Assembly (NCBI GenBank): GCA_944390725.1
Contig: CALXQU010000010.1
Coordinates: 1-64,000, forward strand
DNA: 64,000 bases
Reading direction: 5' to 3'
Source of the DNA: an uncultured Spirochaetaceae bacterium
Lineage (GTDB): Bacteria; Spirochaetota; Spirochaetia; Sphaerochaetales; Sphaerochaetaceae
Within the stretch, counting starts at the first letter, position 1; every line of letters starts with the position of its first letter. Under the pieces are notes generated by a model. That model worked only from the letters and a program-made list of their open reading frames with translations. It had not been told where the DNA came from and did no database searches. Made by a program: the position numbers and the translations under genes. This document shows, piece by piece, positions 43,974 through 51,646 of this stretch.

Positions 43974-45311
43974 CTAGATGCGCTTGAGCAGCATCCCTGC
44001 GGCGATGCATGACGCCTTGATAAGCGCGTTCTCCTCAGCCGTCTCCGCATCAGGCCCTTCGGCAACGGCGGAAGCATCCTGCGTATCGCCGTCATGGATG
44101 ATCTGCGCATCCGCCCTGGCCACATAGCCATCAAGGACAGCCGAGGTCCCGACCAGCCCCGCGCGGACGATTATGGACCTGGCATCGCTGCCATACTCCT
44201 CCGCAAGATCCGCCAGGATCTCCTCCGGCTCCTCCCCTGACGACCTCACGATGCGGTAATACCCGGCGCCGGCATTGTCAAGATAGGAATGGAATGCGTT
44301 GAAGGCGCTGCTTTCCTCTATCAGGCTCCCGTCGGCCCTGTAAGCCGCGAACGCGATGACGGTCCCATCGGCATCCGCAGGCCGGACAGAGGGAATCAGG
44401 AGCTTCGTCTCGGAAGCCCTCCACTGCCGCATCAGCGGCGCAAGGAAGCCACTGTCCGATTTCGATGCGATTGACGACAGCAGCCCTTCCGGGATATAGG
44501 GCCTGAATGAAAGCTCGCCATACCTGAGCGCATATGGGTCGGTAGGGACATAGGACAGGTGCCCATAGCCATCCGTCCTCAGCACCAGGGAATCCTTCAC
44601 GGCAACGCCATCGCTTGCCAGCCGCGTATACACAAGCTCGACAGTCCCATCGGCGACATCAGGATGGAAGAGGCCGCGTTCGCGCCATACCCTCAGGGCG
44701 ATGCCATCCTCGCCGTCCCATGCATCTATCCTGATCACGCCAAGATAATCCACCGCCCTGGCAAGCAGCACCTGGGGCTGGAGGCCCTCATCGGCAACAG
44801 GCCCGTCTAGCGAGGCGTCAAGCGCCTCAAGCATATGGAGGAGCGCTTCGGTATCATGATTGGACCTATAGCTCTCCTCCGCCTCGGCAATGAAGGCCCT
44901 TACGGCATCTTCCCGCCCAAGCATGGCGTTATACTCTTCGGTCCTGTTGGCATAGTATGTGCCGGATGGAGCGACTGCAAGCATGTAATAATGCCAGCCA
45001 TCATCGCTCTCAACGGAATAGGAGCCTTCCGTATAGGCACCCAGCGCTGCAACGGTACCTGCCGTGCTGAATTCACGCATATAAAGCGGCACGAGGTCGT
45101 ATCCCAGCCCCCTTCCCATCTGCGTGAGTATGCTGAGCACCGCATCGGCCCTTGCCTCATCCTCCGAGCTGCCGGTCCCCTCAGCGAGGAACTGCAGCGC
45201 GCCAAGCCTCGTCGGCGGCCTGCGGTACCAGTCCGGCGCTATATCGAGGTCCCCTGTCGCGCATGAAGCCGCTACGAGCAGGGTCATGAGGACAATGGCA
45301 GCCTTCTTCAG
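43974..45311 (-). CDS. Predicted lipoprotein with probable CTG start
   Basis: 445 residues if started at CTG 45311. That gives a perfect signal peptide, MKKAAIVLMTLLVAASC, with GGGAGG six bases upstream and a CTGA overlap with the preceding stop. ATG 45287 would cut off the basic N-region. The mature part begins with a stretch resembling LPP20/FlgT-like domains (WYRRPPTRLGALQFLAEGTG, then SSEDEARADAV), and ends with another ATAEENAL-type helix. A periplasmic or outer-membrane lipoprotein is inferred; the function is unknown. Confidence 0.7.
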   Translation of the reverse strand: MKKAAIVLMTLLVAASCATGDLDIAPDWYRRPPTRLGALQFLAEGTGSSEDEARADAVLSILTQMGRGLGYDLVPLYMREFSTAGTVAALGAYTEGSYSVESDDGWHYYMLAVAPSGTYYANRTEEYNAMLGREDAVRAFIAEAEESYRSNHDTEALLHMLEALDASLDGPVADEGLQPQVLLARAVDYLGVIRIDAWDGEDGIALRVWRERGLFHPDVADGTVELVYTRLASDGVAVKDSLVLRTDGYGHLSYVPTDPYALRYGELSFRPYIPEGLLSSIASKSDSGFLAPLMRQWRASETKLLIPSVRPADADGTVIAFAAYRADGSLIEESSAFNAFHSYLDNAGAGYYRIVRSSGEEPEEILADLAEEYGSDARSIIVRAGLVGTSAVLDGYVARADAQIIHDGDTQDASAVAEGPDAETAEENALIKASCIAAGMLLKRI

Positions 45312-46267
45312 AAATCGCCTCCCATGCCTATCATCAGCATATGCGTCCCCTGGAAGTTCTCATAGCCGATCCTCCAGTAGAAATACGGCGTAGCCCTATG
45401 CTCGTAGAAGACCGAGAAGCGTCCCTTCCAGTCGAACCCCTCCGTGCTTCCGCCCAGGAGCAGCGAGGCATCCGCGCCTATCCTTCCTTCCTGTATCAGC
45501 GTGAAGCTGACGGAAGGGAATATCCTATTGAGGTTGAGCACCGCGGCAAGCCCTATGCCGCCATACATATATGATACGCCATCAAGATACCTGTACACGA
45601 AGCTGATGGTGGGGATGAAGGGGAATATCCAGTCCAGCTTGCCGATGGTGGCAGATGCCACGACATCGACGGACGGGAAGGAGAACCCCATCGCGGCGCT
45701 CCCATATGCGGTCCAGGTCCCATCCGGCTCGAGGCTTATGCCGGGGAACGGGTTATCCAGGAAGACCGGATCGAGCGTCGTGACGCCGTCATGGCGTCCC
45801 GAGACATCGAATATGCCCCTGATATCGCCATCGGAATCAACGGCCCTGAAGCGCATGCCGCTGCGGTAGGCCGTATCGCAGAGCATCGAATAGGAAGACT
45901 GGTAGATATAGTCGAGCCTGAGGCCAGGCGCGAGCAGCATCTCCTCATAGTAGAGCATCGAGTATATCTCCTCCCCGATCTGCGCGATAAGCTCCTGGCG
46001 GTCCACGCCCGATGCATTTATCGTATATGACCTGTCCCCATAGGAGATGCCGAAGGAAGCATGTATGCGCTCAGGGAATGTCTCCCCATCCTCGCTGTAG
46101 CCGGAAAGGGTGAAGTCTATCGAGCCCCTGCCTTCCGTGCAGGCATCGAGGGACCCGCCGATCCCTGCCATGATATCGGCAGGGAACGAATCATCGAACG
46201 CTGCCGTGCTGGCAGAAAGCGCCATCGCCGCAAGTAGGACAGCTGCGAATATCGCGATATTCCTCAT
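45308..46267 (-). CDS. Secreted beta-rich envelope protein
   Basis: 319 residues from ATG 46267, which overlaps the pepT stop (ATGA). Signal peptide: MRNIAIFAAVLLAAMALSAS, cleavage near TAA/FDD. The mature part is rich in alternating aromatic strands (SFVYRYLDGVSYMYGGIGLA, FSVFYEHRATPYFYWRIGYE), suggesting a barrel or barrel-like outer-membrane protein. I do not recognise the family. It is translationally coupled to pepT upstream and to the CTG-start lipoprotein downstream. Confidence 0.65.
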   Translation of the reverse strand: MRNIAIFAAVLLAAMALSASTAAFDDSFPADIMAGIGGSLDACTEGRGSIDFTLSGYSEDGETFPERIHASFGISYGDRSYTINASGVDRQELIAQIGEEIYSMLYYEEMLLAPGLRLDYIYQSSYSMLCDTAYRSGMRFRAVDSDGDIRGIFDVSGRHDGVTTLDPVFLDNPFPGISLEPDGTWTAYGSAAMGFSFPSVDVVASATIGKLDWIFPFIPTISFVYRYLDGVSYMYGGIGLAAVLNLNRIFPSVSFTLIQEGRIGADASLLLGGSTEGFDWKGRFSVFYEHRATPYFYWRIGYENFQGTHMLMIGMGGDF

Positions 46268-47475
46268 ACCGCAGCCTCCCTGATGATTGCCATCACGAGC
46301 GAGAGCGAGGAGGCCATCGCCTCGACCGCCACCCATTCGCGGACAGAATGGAGGTTATGCCCTCCGGTGAATATATTCGGCGACGCGATGCCGAGCGCTG
46401 CCAGATTGGCGCCGTCGGTACCTCCCCTGATAGCCCTCCTCTCCAGCTTCATCCCGATTGACTGGGCAGCCCTTTCCAGCAATGACATGGCTTCCGGGCG
46501 GGAGGCGCACGCCTCTGCCATGTTCCTGTAGCGTATCGCGGTCCGGACAGAGACATCGGCTCCGTATATATGACGCGCGGCCTCTGCTATCGACTCCACT
46601 GCAGCGATGCGCCTCTGCAGGCCATCGTAATCGAAATCGCGGATGATTACCTCGAATGAGGCATCCGGGATGGATGCATGGAGGTTATCGGCCGCATAAT
46701 AGCCATAGCGTCCGTCAGTGGCTTCAGGGCTTTCGGAGGCAGGCAGCGATGAGATGATATACGCAGCTGCCGTGACCGCATTCCTCAGCACGCCTCTGGC
46801 AGATCCGAGATGGACGGCATTCCCCTTTATCGTGATGTATACGGAAGCAGCATTGAAGCATTCGTTTTCGACTATGCCCTCCTCCTCGCCGTCGACCGTG
46901 TAGATGATGCCGGCCTTCCCCCATGTCGACGGGAAGCGGTCGACCCCATGGCCTGTCTCCTCGTCAGGAGTGAAATAAAGCTCGACATCGCCATGCGGCA
47001 TATCGCCCTGGACAAGCAGCCTGGCAGCCTCCATCATGATGGCGACCCCGGCCTTGTCATCCGAGCCGAGAAGCGTATCGCCTGATGAGGTAATGACCGT
47101 CCCGCCGGCATAGCGCGCAAGGTCCGGATTGCCATCGAGGCTTATCACGGTATCGCCAAGCACGATGTCCCCGGGGACGAAATCCCTATGCACGACCGGC
47201 CTGACGCCATTGCCGGGAACATCATCGGCTGTATCCACATGCGCCATGAAGCCGATCGGGGCTGCATCAGCGCTGCCCCTGATGCGTGCGCAGAGGACCT
47301 TCTCCTCGCCATAGAAGGCTTCGATGCCAAGCGCCTCCAGCTCTTCCTTCAGATGCAGGAGCAGGCGTTCCTCACCTTCCGCCGAGGGTCTCACGCCCTC
47401 ATCGGCCCTGGCCCCATCGCTCATGGTGTCATAGGAAGCGTAATCTAGGAATCTATCGAGGAGCTCTCCGTGCAT
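46264..47475 (-). CDS. pepT: Peptidase T (tripeptidase)
   Basis: 403 residues, typical for PepT. Zinc ligands and catalytic residues of the M20 family: FMAHVDTADDVPGNG (His, Asp), LLGSDDKAGVAIMM, YFTPDEETGHGVD (catalytic Glu pair), YTVDGEEEG, and the C-terminal FTGGHNLHSVREWV (His). It removes N-terminal residues from tripeptides in the cytoplasm. ATG 47475 begins seven bases after a TATAAT, so the mRNA may be leaderless. It heads an operon with two envelope proteins. Confidence 0.93.
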   Translation of the reverse strand: MHGELLDRFLDYASYDTMSDGARADEGVRPSAEGEERLLLHLKEELEALGIEAFYGEEKVLCARIRGSADAAPIGFMAHVDTADDVPGNGVRPVVHRDFVPGDIVLGDTVISLDGNPDLARYAGGTVITSSGDTLLGSDDKAGVAIMMEAARLLVQGDMPHGDVELYFTPDEETGHGVDRFPSTWGKAGIIYTVDGEEEGIVENECFNAASVYITIKGNAVHLGSARGVLRNAVTAAAYIISSLPASESPEATDGRYGYYAADNLHASIPDASFEVIIRDFDYDGLQRRIAAVESIAEAARHIYGADVSVRTAIRYRNMAEACASRPEAMSLLERAAQSIGMKLERRAIRGGTDGANLAALGIASPNIFTGGHNLHSVREWVAVEAMASSLSLVMAIIREAAV

Positions 47476-47481
47476 GGAGGG

Positions 47482-47487
47482 ATTATA
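47482..47487 (-). promoter_or_regulatory. -10 element of pepT, adjacent to its start codon
   Basis: TATAAT read leftward (47487-47482), six bases, then ATG 47475. No Shine-Dalgarno fits apart from CCCTCC, which is the wrong polarity. Leaderless transcription is suggested. Confidence 0.45.
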
Positions 47488-47515
47488 CCCCATTACTACC
47501 CCGTAAGGGAACTGA

Positions 47516-47534
47516 GGGAGCCAGGATGGCTCCC
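47516..47534. terminator. Hairpin between the Glu-tail lipoprotein and pepT
   Basis: GGGAGCC (47516-47522), AGGAT loop, GGCTCCC (47528-47534), a perfect seven-base stem just past the stop of the leftward gene. There is no T-run, so termination is likely but weak by this criterion. Confidence 0.5.
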
Positions 47535-47542
47535 CTGCGGCA

Positions 47543-48436
47543 CTACTCCTCCTCTTCTTCCTCCTCATCTTCGCCATCCGAGCCGAGAAGCTCATACCTG
47601 CCGATGATCTCCTCCGCCTCATCAGCCACGCCGAAAAGCCAGAAAAGGCCAAGCACGATCGCGGTGACGACAGGTTCTCGCCCCACGGTCGTCCCCAGGC
47701 TGATCACCGCTGCGGCCACTGCCCAGTCCGCAGATACCTTAGTAGCGACAGTCTCCAGCCAGTCCATGAACGTCTCGCCTGCGTCCTTGCCTGTATCGTA
47801 ATGCTCGACGATGGCCATGATCATACCCGCTGCCACGCCTGCCACGATAGCGACTGCTGCCGCCGCGGTGATCTTGCCCCAGAGTATCACATCGGGCACT
47901 GCCCAGTAGACTATGGCCGCGGTAAGCAGCACAGCTGACGTGATGACGAGATTCGTGAGGTCATCATAGAAATCCTCCTCCTGCTCAGGTGTCAGGATCT
48001 TGGTATCCGATGCGAACATGAGCTTCGCCTCGGCTTCCAGATCCGAGACCGCATCCCTCACCTTATCCAGCTCTGATTCCGGCGCGAGCCCGGAAGCGGC
48101 TTCCAGGATCGAATCGACGCTTTCAGCCTCCGATGCCGCTATGCAGAACTCAAGATACTCCTGGCTTCCTTCGCCAAGGGCCTTCTCCGCCACGCCATAG
48201 GCACTGGAGGATGAAAGCTCGGCAAGGGTATCCTGCCAGGCAGGATCATCCCCGTATTCCGAGGACAATGCCTTGCCCACCTCCTCTATAACCCCATCTA
48301 CCGACATGGCCTTCGCAGCAGCGCTGAGCAGCGCGGCCTCGCCCGGCCGTCCAGGCCCTGATGTCGGAAGCGAGCATGATGCCAGCATGGCGATGGCCAT
48401 CAAGACTGCCAATGTCCTATTTAGGTATTCGCTCAT
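47543..48436 (-). CDS. Membrane lipoprotein with poly-Glu tail
   Basis: 297 residues from ATG 48436 (GGAGG upstream). Lipobox in MAIAMLASCSLP. An acidic helical domain of ~120 residues is followed by three membrane segments (VITSAVLLTAAIVYWAVPDV, ITAAAAVAIVAGVAAGMIMA, VVTAIVLGLFWLFGVA) and then a C-terminal run of Glu ending the protein. I do not recognise it. Lipidation plus internal membrane helices is an odd mix and suggests an inner-membrane protein. It begins 17 bases after the secreted barrel-like gene. Confidence 0.6.
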   Translation of the reverse strand: MSEYLNRTLAVLMAIAMLASCSLPTSGPGRPGEAALLSAAAKAMSVDGVIEEVGKALSSEYGDDPAWQDTLAELSSSSAYGVAEKALGEGSQEYLEFCIAASEAESVDSILEAASGLAPESELDKVRDAVSDLEAEAKLMFASDTKILTPEQEEDFYDDLTNLVITSAVLLTAAIVYWAVPDVILWGKITAAAAVAIVAGVAAGMIMAIVEHYDTGKDAGETFMDWLETVATKVSADWAVAAAVISLGTTVGREPVVTAIVLGLFWLFGVADEAEEIIGRYELLGSDGEDEEEEEEE

Positions 48437-48452
48437 ACGAACCTCCTTCTGC

Positions 48453-48962
48453 TCAGAATGCCGTCCCGGCGACAAGGCCTATCCTGAACCGCGAATACTG
48501 CGGGACAGCCTCGGAGAGGATATCCATGCGCCCTGTCTCGGCGGAGAAGATATCCGTCATCGAGAAGCGCGGCTCGATATAGAAATACGGGAATTCGAAT
48601 GTCCACCCTACGATTGCCTCGGAAAAGAACATGAACCGGTCCTCAGGCGCTTCCAGCCCCCAGAAGACGCCAAGGCGGACAAGGGATACGGCCGCAAAGA
48701 AGCCGTACCCATCGAATGGATAGACAGAGACAATCAGGCCAGTCTCCGCGAAATCAAGCTCATGGCTGAATGAATGGGAATACCTTATGGGCAGCGTAAG
48801 GCGTATCCTGCCGAATCTATACGATGCCTCAAGGTCAAGGCGCAGGGCTTCCATGAAGGCAGAGTCGATGCAGCGCAGGTCAGTCCCGACCTGCCACGAT
48901 GATGCTGCATGCATCGGATGCATGATGGCTATTGCGAGTATAATCAGTACGATCCGCTTCAT
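48453..48962 (-). CDS. Small secreted beta-barrel-like protein
   Basis: 169 residues. Signal peptide MKRIVLIILAIAIMHPMHA, then alternating strands: RLTLPIRYSHSFSHELDFAE, GFFAAVSLVRLGVFWGLEAP, FPYFYIEPRFSMTD, ending in a strand that terminates in Phe (RIGLVAGTAF), the usual outer-membrane barrel signature. An eight-strand barrel is plausible; function unknown. It probably shares an operon with the Glu-tail lipoprotein. Confidence 0.65.
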   Translation of the reverse strand: MKRIVLIILAIAIMHPMHAASSWQVGTDLRCIDSAFMEALRLDLEASYRFGRIRLTLPIRYSHSFSHELDFAETGLIVSVYPFDGYGFFAAVSLVRLGVFWGLEAPEDRFMFFSEAIVGWTFEFPYFYIEPRFSMTDIFSAETGRMDILSEAVPQYSRFRIGLVAGTAF

Positions 48963-49011
48963 GCCTAAAGGCTAAAGCGGCATCATATGCCCCGGGCAGG
49001 GGCAAAAGCGG

Positions 49012-49491
49012 TCAATTCCAGCCCAGGTATCTCCTGAAGTCAGCTTCCCTCTTCGCAGCCGAGGATGAGATGAACTTCACCTCGTCCTCCCTGCCGGCAA
49101 GCTTGATCGCGACGCCGGAATGCCTCTCATCCACCTTGCGCATATCATAGCTTTCCACCTCTGCAGCCGAGCACGACCATGCGGGCCTTATGCTCCCCCG
49201 GGCATCCTTCCTTACATAGAAGACGATATCGGAGGATGTCACTGCCATGGCGCCAGGGACGGAAGATGTCTCGTCATCGCTGATCTTCGAGCAGCGCAGG
49301 TAGAGGAAATCCTCGCCCGGCCTCGCCTTCTCTATCATCCTGCGGGAAACCACCGATGATATAACATAGTAGACCGCCACCAGCGCCACCAGCACCGGGA
49401 TGAGCGGAAGGATGACCATCCCCCGGAAAGAAACGAAAAACACGAAGACGCCAAAGACTGCGAGTATAAGGAGAAGCATCAGCTGTTTCAT
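49012..49491 (-). CDS. Small membrane protein with PH-like cytoplasmic domain
   Basis: 159 residues from ATG 49491. Two membrane segments occupy residues 3-47 (LMLLLILAVFGVFVFFVSFR, then PLIPVLVALVAVYYVISSVV). The remaining ~110 residues look like a beta-rich PH-like fold: GAMAVTSSDIVFYVRKDARG, CSAAEVESYDM, SGVAIKLAGREDEVKFIS. Family unknown. TTGTCC-18-TACAAT ends seven bases before this ATG, implying a leaderless message; another ATG at 49497 is less likely. Confidence 0.6.
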   Translation of the reverse strand: MKQLMLLLILAVFGVFVFFVSFRGMVILPLIPVLVALVAVYYVISSVVSRRMIEKARPGEDFLYLRCSKISDDETSSVPGAMAVTSSDIVFYVRKDARGSIRPAWSCSAAEVESYDMRKVDERHSGVAIKLAGREDEVKFISSSAAKREADFRRYLGWN

Positions 49492-49498
49492 GCACATG

Positions 49499-49528
49499 AT
49501 TGTACCCCAGACTGTCAGATATGGACAA
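49499..49528 (-). promoter_or_regulatory. Promoter of the small membrane protein gene
   Basis: Read leftward: TTGTCC (49528-49523), 18 bases, TACAAT (49504-49499), then seven bases to ATG 49491. It is the best example of the leaderless pattern in this window. Confidence 0.55.
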
Positions 49529-49557
49529 TCGCGGCGTATATCTTTCAGGAGGCTCTA

Positions 49558-51588
49558 ATGAAGAAAGCACTCATTTACGCTATGCTGGCGCTGCTTCTCG
49601 CTGCCAGCTGCACGGAACAGGTCCCTGAGGGAAAGGGAACGATGCGCATCATCATCAACGAGGAGGCCAGCAAATCCCTTGGCACGATACAGCCGGATGG
49701 CTTCCCCCTTGAGATCGTGGATTACAGGATCAGCGGATCCGGGCCGGATGGCGCCCAGTTCACCGTGACCACCGACCATACGAGCGAGTCAATCGAAGGC
49801 GTTGCCTATGGCTCATGGACGCTGACCGCGGAAGGGCTCAACGAGAACGGCATCGCCATAGCGAGCGGGACAACGGAATTCGTCTTCTCGCCCAAGAACC
49901 AGAATGCCACCATCACGATCGATGAGCTCATAGGCGAGGGAACGCTCACCGTCGATATCTCCTGGGACGCCTCGAGGATATTCGGCACGCCGAGCATCAC
50001 GCTCCAGCTTGCCGAGCAGTACGGGGAGAGGAAGCTCTATGACCTGGCAGTGGATATCAATGGGGAAGCAGGTACCGCATCATACAGCGGCGACGGGCAT
50101 AGGTCAGGCTCCTACACCCTCAGCGCCCAGCTCTACGATGACGATGTACAGGTAGCCGGATGCACGGCCGCGGTACGGATCGCTGACGGACAGACATCAT
50201 CCGGGGAAATCGCATTCGACCTCGACAACGGACCGATAGAGCCTGGCAGCATGGTGATCATGAATGCGACTGGGGTGCCTGTAAAGCTTACGATGGAAGG
50301 AATTCCCGAGGATGGCACGCCGGCGGATGAGGAGATTACGGTATCCATGTCGGCCGAGAACAATGAGGCAAGGAACTACAATATCCTCTGGTACCTTGAC
50401 GGGGCCAGCATAGGCGAAGGGGAAAGCGTCACCTTCTCCCCTACGCTCGGCGTCCATCGGCTGGATGTGATAGCTTCCTCCTCGAAGATCGGATCCACCA
50501 GCAGCACGGCCCAGACATTCGAAGCATATGCTGCCGGAGAAGATGGGACGCCTAACCTGGGCGGCACGGTGATGGCATCCAGCAAGCTGCGGATGGGAGA
50601 TGGCATGATCGTCAGGTTCCTTGACAACGGTTCGCTGCTGATCGCATCAAATGCCCACAGCACGCTGTACATAGGCCGCCTGGTACGCAATGACATCAAC
50701 GTCGAGAAGGAGATATCCTATGCGACGCTCGGGATATCCGGGAGCACCATCGCGGATATCGCCATCAAGCCGGCAGGAGCAGGCTATCTCGCCGTATTCG
50801 GCACCAACAGCCCGATGTCGATCAGATACTACACCTACGATCCGGATCCGATGGCCTTCACCTGCTACTTCAGCGAGAACGGCCCATGGGAGCATCTAGG
50901 CGTACGCCTTACCGAGTCGATGTTCGTCGGCTTCGGCACCGATCCGTTGGCTGCGGTACTGGTAGCGAAGACAGATGACGGGCAAGGGGCGCGCATGATT
51001 CCATTCAACATGGACGATGAGGCATCGTCAGCGAACGGCTGGAGGGAGAACCTGATACACAACAGCTCGATCTGGAAGTCAGGATACCTGCCGATTGCCT
51101 ACGAGGACGGCCCTGATGGCTTCATGGGGGTTGCGGCAGATGGCAACATACTCTACGGGACAAGGAGCGGCGTGCAGTACATGTCGACAGGGATGCTCAT
51201 GCTGGCAGACTTCCTTGCAGAGGATACGACGGTCGATGCGGCCATAGTCGGCAAGGACAGGATCCTCCATCTCGGCAAGTCGCTCACGCTGATCGATGCA
51301 TCTAAGCTTGGGGAGACCCTGAAGACCGTACCGCTTGGCGGCAGTACAGCGGCAGCGCTCACCGTCAGCAGGGACTACAGGTTCGCCTATTACCTGGATC
51401 TCACTGCCGGCGAGCTCGTATCGCTCTCGCTCAACGTCGCGGCAGCCTCATGGAACGAGATCGCCCGGACGGAGCTCCCCGAGCAGGGACTGGATTCCAT
51501 GGTGATCTCGCCCAGCGGCAGGAACCTCCTGATATACGACAAGGACGATACAGACAGGATCGTCCTGATGCGGGTCAGCAGGGAATAA
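49558..51588 (+). CDS. Large predicted lipoprotein, possibly beta-propeller
   Basis: 676 residues. Signal peptide and lipobox: MKKALIYAMLALLLAASC. Residues ~20-330 contain Ig/carboxypeptidase-regulatory-like repeats (GTMRIIINEEASK, EGVAYGSWTLTAEGLNENG, RSGSYTLSAQLYDDD). The rest has repeated strand pairs such as GSLLIASNAHSTLYIGR, AGYLAVFGTN, FMGVAADGNILYGT, SRDYRFAYYLDL, suggesting a propeller-like adhesion or binding domain. GGAGG precedes ATG. It stands alone, with hairpins after it. Function unknown. Confidence 0.72.
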   Translation: MKKALIYAMLALLLAASCTEQVPEGKGTMRIIINEEASKSLGTIQPDGFPLEIVDYRISGSGPDGAQFTVTTDHTSESIEGVAYGSWTLTAEGLNENGIAIASGTTEFVFSPKNQNATITIDELIGEGTLTVDISWDASRIFGTPSITLQLAEQYGERKLYDLAVDINGEAGTASYSGDGHRSGSYTLSAQLYDDDVQVAGCTAAVRIADGQTSSGEIAFDLDNGPIEPGSMVIMNATGVPVKLTMEGIPEDGTPADEEITVSMSAENNEARNYNILWYLDGASIGEGESVTFSPTLGVHRLDVIASSSKIGSTSSTAQTFEAYAAGEDGTPNLGGTVMASSKLRMGDGMIVRFLDNGSLLIASNAHSTLYIGRLVRNDINVEKEISYATLGISGSTIADIAIKPAGAGYLAVFGTNSPMSIRYYTYDPDPMAFTCYFSENGPWEHLGVRLTESMFVGFGTDPLAAVLVAKTDDGQGARMIPFNMDDEASSANGWRENLIHNSSIWKSGYLPIAYEDGPDGFMGVAADGNILYGTRSGVQYMSTGMLMLADFLAEDTTVDAAIVGKDRILHLGKSLTLIDASKLGETLKTVPLGGSTAAALTVSRDYRFAYYLDLTAGELVSLSLNVAAASWNEIARTELPEQGLDSMVISPSGRNLLIYDKDDTDRIVLMRVSRE

Positions 51589-51592
51589 GGAA

Positions 51593-51641
51593 TGCCTGGC
51601 TTCCGCCAGGCACCCCGAACCATCAGGCAGCCTAGGCTGCC
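51593..51641. terminator. Two hairpins between convergent genes
   Basis: TGCCTGGC/GCCAGGCA (51593-51612) and GGCAGCC/GGCTGCC (51626-51641) lie between the convergent stops of the lipoprotein and hydA genes. There are no T-runs; a bidirectional termination or mRNA-stabilising role is inferred. Confidence 0.5.
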
Positions 51642-51646
51642 ATCCA

